7,945 bases of DNA, taken from NCBI GenBank assembly GCA_007123625.1, contig SKKS01000101.1, forward strand, positions 1 through 7,945, read 5' to 3'. Of the stretch, positions 6,443 to 7,945 are shown piece by piece. This DNA comes from Paracoccaceae bacterium. GTDB lineage: Bacteria; Pseudomonadota; Alphaproteobacteria; Rhodobacterales; Rhodobacteraceae. Every line of letters begins with the position of its first letter. Positions within the stretch are counted from its first letter, which is position 1. Position numbers and translations under genes: made by a program. Under the pieces are notes generated by a model. It was not told the DNA's origin, did not search any database, and worked only from the letters and a program-made list of their open reading frames with translations.

Positions 6443-6549
6443 GTGCGCCTTTGGACGGGGTGCGGCGCCGGGTGCGGGGTGTCGCGTATTTCCGGCAAGA
6501 AAATGCCGACGATCAGCCAACTGCACGTGGAACAGGGGCGGGCGCGTGA
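6439..6549 (+). CDS. Possible 36-residue ORF coupled to mccA and the GST gene
   Basis: An ATG overlapping the mccA stop (ATGA at 6439-6442) opens a 36-codon frame whose TGA overlaps the GTG start of the GST gene (GTGA at 6546-6549). The peptide begins MSAPLDGVRRRVRG, with five arginines and no acidic residue from residue 8 to 20, then becomes polar and ends in a Gly/Ala stretch. No domain, membrane segment or signal peptide is visible. For it: both overlaps are exact, which is how coupled operon genes are arranged, and it would let ribosomes cross the 103-base spacer. Against it: the region contains a fragment of a dispersed repeat (6486-6500), codons such as TAT, AAT and ACT are unlike the neighbours, and such frames arise by chance in GC-rich DNA. 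It may be only a translated spacer. Confidence 0.25.
   Translation: MSAPLDGVRRRVRGVAYFRQENADDQPTARGTGAGA
6486..6500 (+). repeat. Second, partial copy of the mccB-mccA repeat core
   Basis: These 15 bases (GTATTTCCGGCAAGA) are identical to 4340-4354 in the left arm of the palindrome, including the C that causes the mismatch there. The full second arm is missing. Instead CGGCA (6493-6497) can pair with TGCCG (6504-6508) around the loop AGAAAA. This looks like a decayed or partial copy of the same dispersed repeat, again in a spacer of the same operon. Confidence 0.65.
6534..6538 (+). promoter_or_regulatory. Ribosome binding site supporting the GTG start of the GST gene
   Basis: AGGGG lies seven bases before the GTG at 6546. 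The same frame stays open upstream into mccA, but those codons (RAAWPRCW...) are out-of-frame mccA sequence. The GTG gives VIRLWHVPQSRSFRV, the expected first beta strand of a glutathione S-transferase, so it is taken as the start. Confidence 0.6.
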
Positions 6550-7178
6550 TCCGGCTTTGGCATGTCCCGCAATCGCGGTCGTTCCGGGTGCTCTGGGCGC
6601 TTGAGGAGATCGGCGCGCCGCATGAGGTGGTCATGTGCAGCTTCCTTGACCGGTCGCTGCGCAGCGCGGAGCATCTGGCGCGCTCGCCTGCCGGACGTGT
6701 GCCCGCGGTCGAGATCGACGGACAGGCGATGTGCGAAAGCGGCGCGATCCTGTTGTATCTGGCCGAAACACGGGCGCCGCATCTGCGGGTGGCCGAGGGC
6801 GCGCCCCGGCGCGCGGCCTTCCTGCAGGGGTTGCATTACGCCGAAACCCTGGGCGCGCATCTGGCCAACCTGACGCAACAGCACAGCGTGTTGCGCGAGG
6901 ACTGGATGCGGTCGCCCACGGTCATGCGGCTGGAGGCGAAGCGGCTGGAAAACGCGCTGGGGGTTGTCGGGCCGGGATGGGTCGCCGGTGATTTCAGCGT
7001 GGCGGATATTGCGCTGGGATTTGCGGTGTGGCTGGCGCAGCGCTTTGTGGGGCTGCCAGACCGGGCGGCGGCGTATCTGGCGGCATGCGAGGCACGCGCA
7101 GCATTCAGGCGCGCCGTGGTGCGCGACGGCCCGGCGCAGATCTACACCCGCGATTTCTATCCGCCACCGGAGGGCTGA
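6546..7178 (+). CDS. Glutathione S-transferase family protein
   Basis: The 210-residue cytosolic protein has the usual two-part GST fold. The thioredoxin-like N-terminal domain (about 1-76) starts VIRLWHVPQSRSFRVLWALEEIG; Ser10 is a candidate glutathione-activating residue, RVPAV holds the conserved cis-proline (Pro53), and CESGAILLYLAE has the Glu64-Ser65 pair that binds the gamma-glutamyl part of glutathione. The helical C-terminal domain (about 88-200) includes GDFSVADIALGFAVWL, the conserved N-capping motif with Asp154. It lies between mccA and the HMG-CoA lyase gene, three bases before the latter, so it is probably part of the leucine operon. Inference: it may remove reactive unsaturated acyl-CoA by-products of the pathway (3-methylcrotonyl-CoA and 3-methylglutaconyl-CoA are electrophiles), but nothing in the sequence fixes the substrate. 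It may instead be a general GST carried in the operon. The start codon is GTG. Confidence 0.9.
   Translation: MIRLWHVPQSRSFRVLWALEEIGAPHEVVMCSFLDRSLRSAEHLARSPAGRVPAVEIDGQAMCESGAILLYLAETRAPHLRVAEGAPRRAAFLQGLHYAETLGAHLANLTQQHSVLREDWMRSPTVMRLEAKRLENALGVVGPGWVAGDFSVADIALGFAVWLAQRFVGLPDRAAAYLAACEARAAFRRAVVRDGPAQIYTRDFYPPPEG
7169..7173 (+). promoter_or_regulatory. Ribosome binding site of the HMG-CoA lyase gene
   Basis: GGAGG lies eight bases before the ATG at 7182, within the last codons of the GST gene. It is a strong Shine-Dalgarno match, so HMG-CoA lyase can initiate independently as well as by coupling. Confidence 0.7.
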
Positions 7179-7181
7179 GCC

Positions 7182-7945
7182 ATGACCGCGGTCGAGATCT
7201 TCGAGGTGGGCCCGCGCGACGGGTTGCAGAACGAAAAGCGTCTGATCCCCACGGCGGCGAAGGTGGCGCTGGTGGACTGCCTGAGCCGTGCCGGGTTCCG
7301 ACGGATCGAGGTGGCGAGTTTCGTCAGCCCGAAATGGGTGCCGCAGATGGCCGACAGCGCCGATGTGCTGGCCGGGATCGCGCGGGCGCAGGGCGTGCGC
7401 TATGCCGCGCTTACGCCGAACATGAAGGGGCTGGAGCGGGCCATCGCCGCGCGGGCCGACGAGGTGGCGATCTTTGGCGCGGCGTCGGAAGGGTTCAGCC
7501 GGGCAAACCTCAACTGCTCGATCGCCGAGAGCTTCGAGCGGTTCCGGCCCGTGGCCGAGGCTGCGCGCGCGGTGGGGCTTCCGGTGCGGGGGTATGTGTC
7601 GTGCGTGACCGACTGCCCCTATGACGGGCCGGTGGCGCCCGGCGCCGTGGCCCGGGTGGTGGCGGCGTTGCGCGACCTGGGCTGCTACGAGGTGTCGCTG
7701 GGCGATACCATCGGCGCGGGGCGCCCGGACACCATCGCCGCCATGCTGCGCGCGGTTTTGCAGGAACAACCCGCCGCGCAGCTTGCAGGGCATTATCACG
7801 ACACGGGCGGGCGGGCGCTGGAAAATATCGCGGTCTCGCTGGACCTGGGGGTGCGGGTGTTCGATGCCGCCGTGGGGGGGTTGGGGGGCTGCCCTTATGC
7901 GCCCGGTGCCTCGGGGAATGTGGCGACCGAAGCGGTACATGCGGC
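7182..7945 (+). CDS. mvaB: Hydroxymethylglutaryl-CoA lyase, N-terminal part (3' truncated by window)
   Basis: This enzyme cleaves HMG-CoA to acetyl-CoA and acetoacetate, the last step of the leucine pathway. The window holds 254 complete codons of a family of about 285-310 residues; the frame is open at the edge. It is a DRE-TIM-barrel lyase: the first strand EVGPRDGLQNE (8-18) carries the catalytic Arg12 and the metal-binding Asp13, RIEVASFVSPKWVPQMAD (41-58) is the family's next signature, GYVSCVTDCPYDG (137-149) follows, then SLGDTIGAGRP (172-182), and HYHD (204-207) supplies the metal-binding histidines His204 and His206. GLGGCPYAPGASGNVATE (233-250) contains Cys237, the active-site cysteine of the mobile loop. 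The family often has HDTYG where this protein has HDTGG; the change lies outside the catalytic residues and I believe it is common in alphaproteobacteria. The LGGCPYA.G loop separates it from homocitrate and isopropylmalate synthases. liuE and hmgL are alternative names. Confidence 0.97.
   Translation, partial: MTAVEIFEVGPRDGLQNEKRLIPTAAKVALVDCLSRAGFRRIEVASFVSPKWVPQMADSADVLAGIARAQGVRYAALTPNMKGLERAIAARADEVAIFGAASEGFSRANLNCSIAESFERFRPVAEAARAVGLPVRGYVSCVTDCPYDGPVAPGAVARVVAALRDLGCYEVSLGDTIGAGRPDTIAAMLRAVLQEQPAAQLAGHYHDTGGRALENIAVSLDLGVRVFDAAVGGLGGCPYAPGASGNVATEAVHA

Noticed and set aside
6345..6545. Upstream in-frame extension of the GST gene into mccA
   Set aside because: These codons are a shifted reading of the mccA biotin carrier domain. 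The GTG at 6546 has a ribosome binding site and gives a normal GST N-terminus.
6513..7940. Minus-strand open frame of 475 codons opposite GST and HMG-CoA lyase
   Set aside because: Same GC-driven shadow effect. The opposite strand encodes two proteins with clear catalytic motifs, and no ribosome binding site or family pattern was seen for this frame.
1..7945. Undescribed defence or other exotic system
   Set aside because: All ordinary-size genes fit known families and most fit one known pathway. No nuclease, helicase, reverse transcriptase, toxin-antitoxin pair, CRISPR repeats or phage genes are visible.

Overview
The window is one strand of a catabolic operon in a high-GC alphaproteobacterium. 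Gene order, protein style and an intergenic palindrome of a kind I remember from Rhodobacterales suggest a Rhodobacteraceae (Roseobacter/Paracoccus-like) chromosome. This placement is inference, not a database match. Everything supported here reads on the + strand, and every ordinary gene is recognisable.

Layout: the 3' end of isovaleryl-CoA dehydrogenase (3-611, 5' end outside the window); a small secreted LprI/DUF1311-like protein (650-1135); an acyl-CoA synthetase of the AMP-forming family (1140-2714); the carboxyltransferase (beta) subunit of methylcrotonyl-CoA carboxylase (2711-4315); a 144-base gap holding a strong 22-bp inverted repeat and two overlapping GC-rich hairpins (4316-4459); the biotin-carrying alpha subunit (4460-6442); a short spacer with a possible 36-codon ORF and a fragment of the same repeat (6439-6549); a glutathione S-transferase-like protein (6546-7178); and the 5' part of hydroxymethylglutaryl-CoA lyase (7182 to the window end).

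Together these genes form the lower leucine degradation (liu) pathway: isovaleryl-CoA is oxidised to 3-methylcrotonyl-CoA, which is carboxylated to 3-methylglutaconyl-CoA, hydrated to HMG-CoA and cleaved to acetyl-CoA and acetoacetate. The hydratase (crotonase family) is not in the window and probably lies beyond one edge. Genes are tightly packed, with stop/start overlaps or gaps of a few bases, so they are probably co-transcribed from a promoter upstream of the window.

I see no mobile element, CRISPR array, RNA gene or defence system, and no convincing undescribed system. The parts worth a second look are the accessory genes inside the pathway (LprI-like protein, acyl-CoA synthetase, GST), the structured mccB-mccA gap, and the doubly overlapping small ORF before the GST gene.
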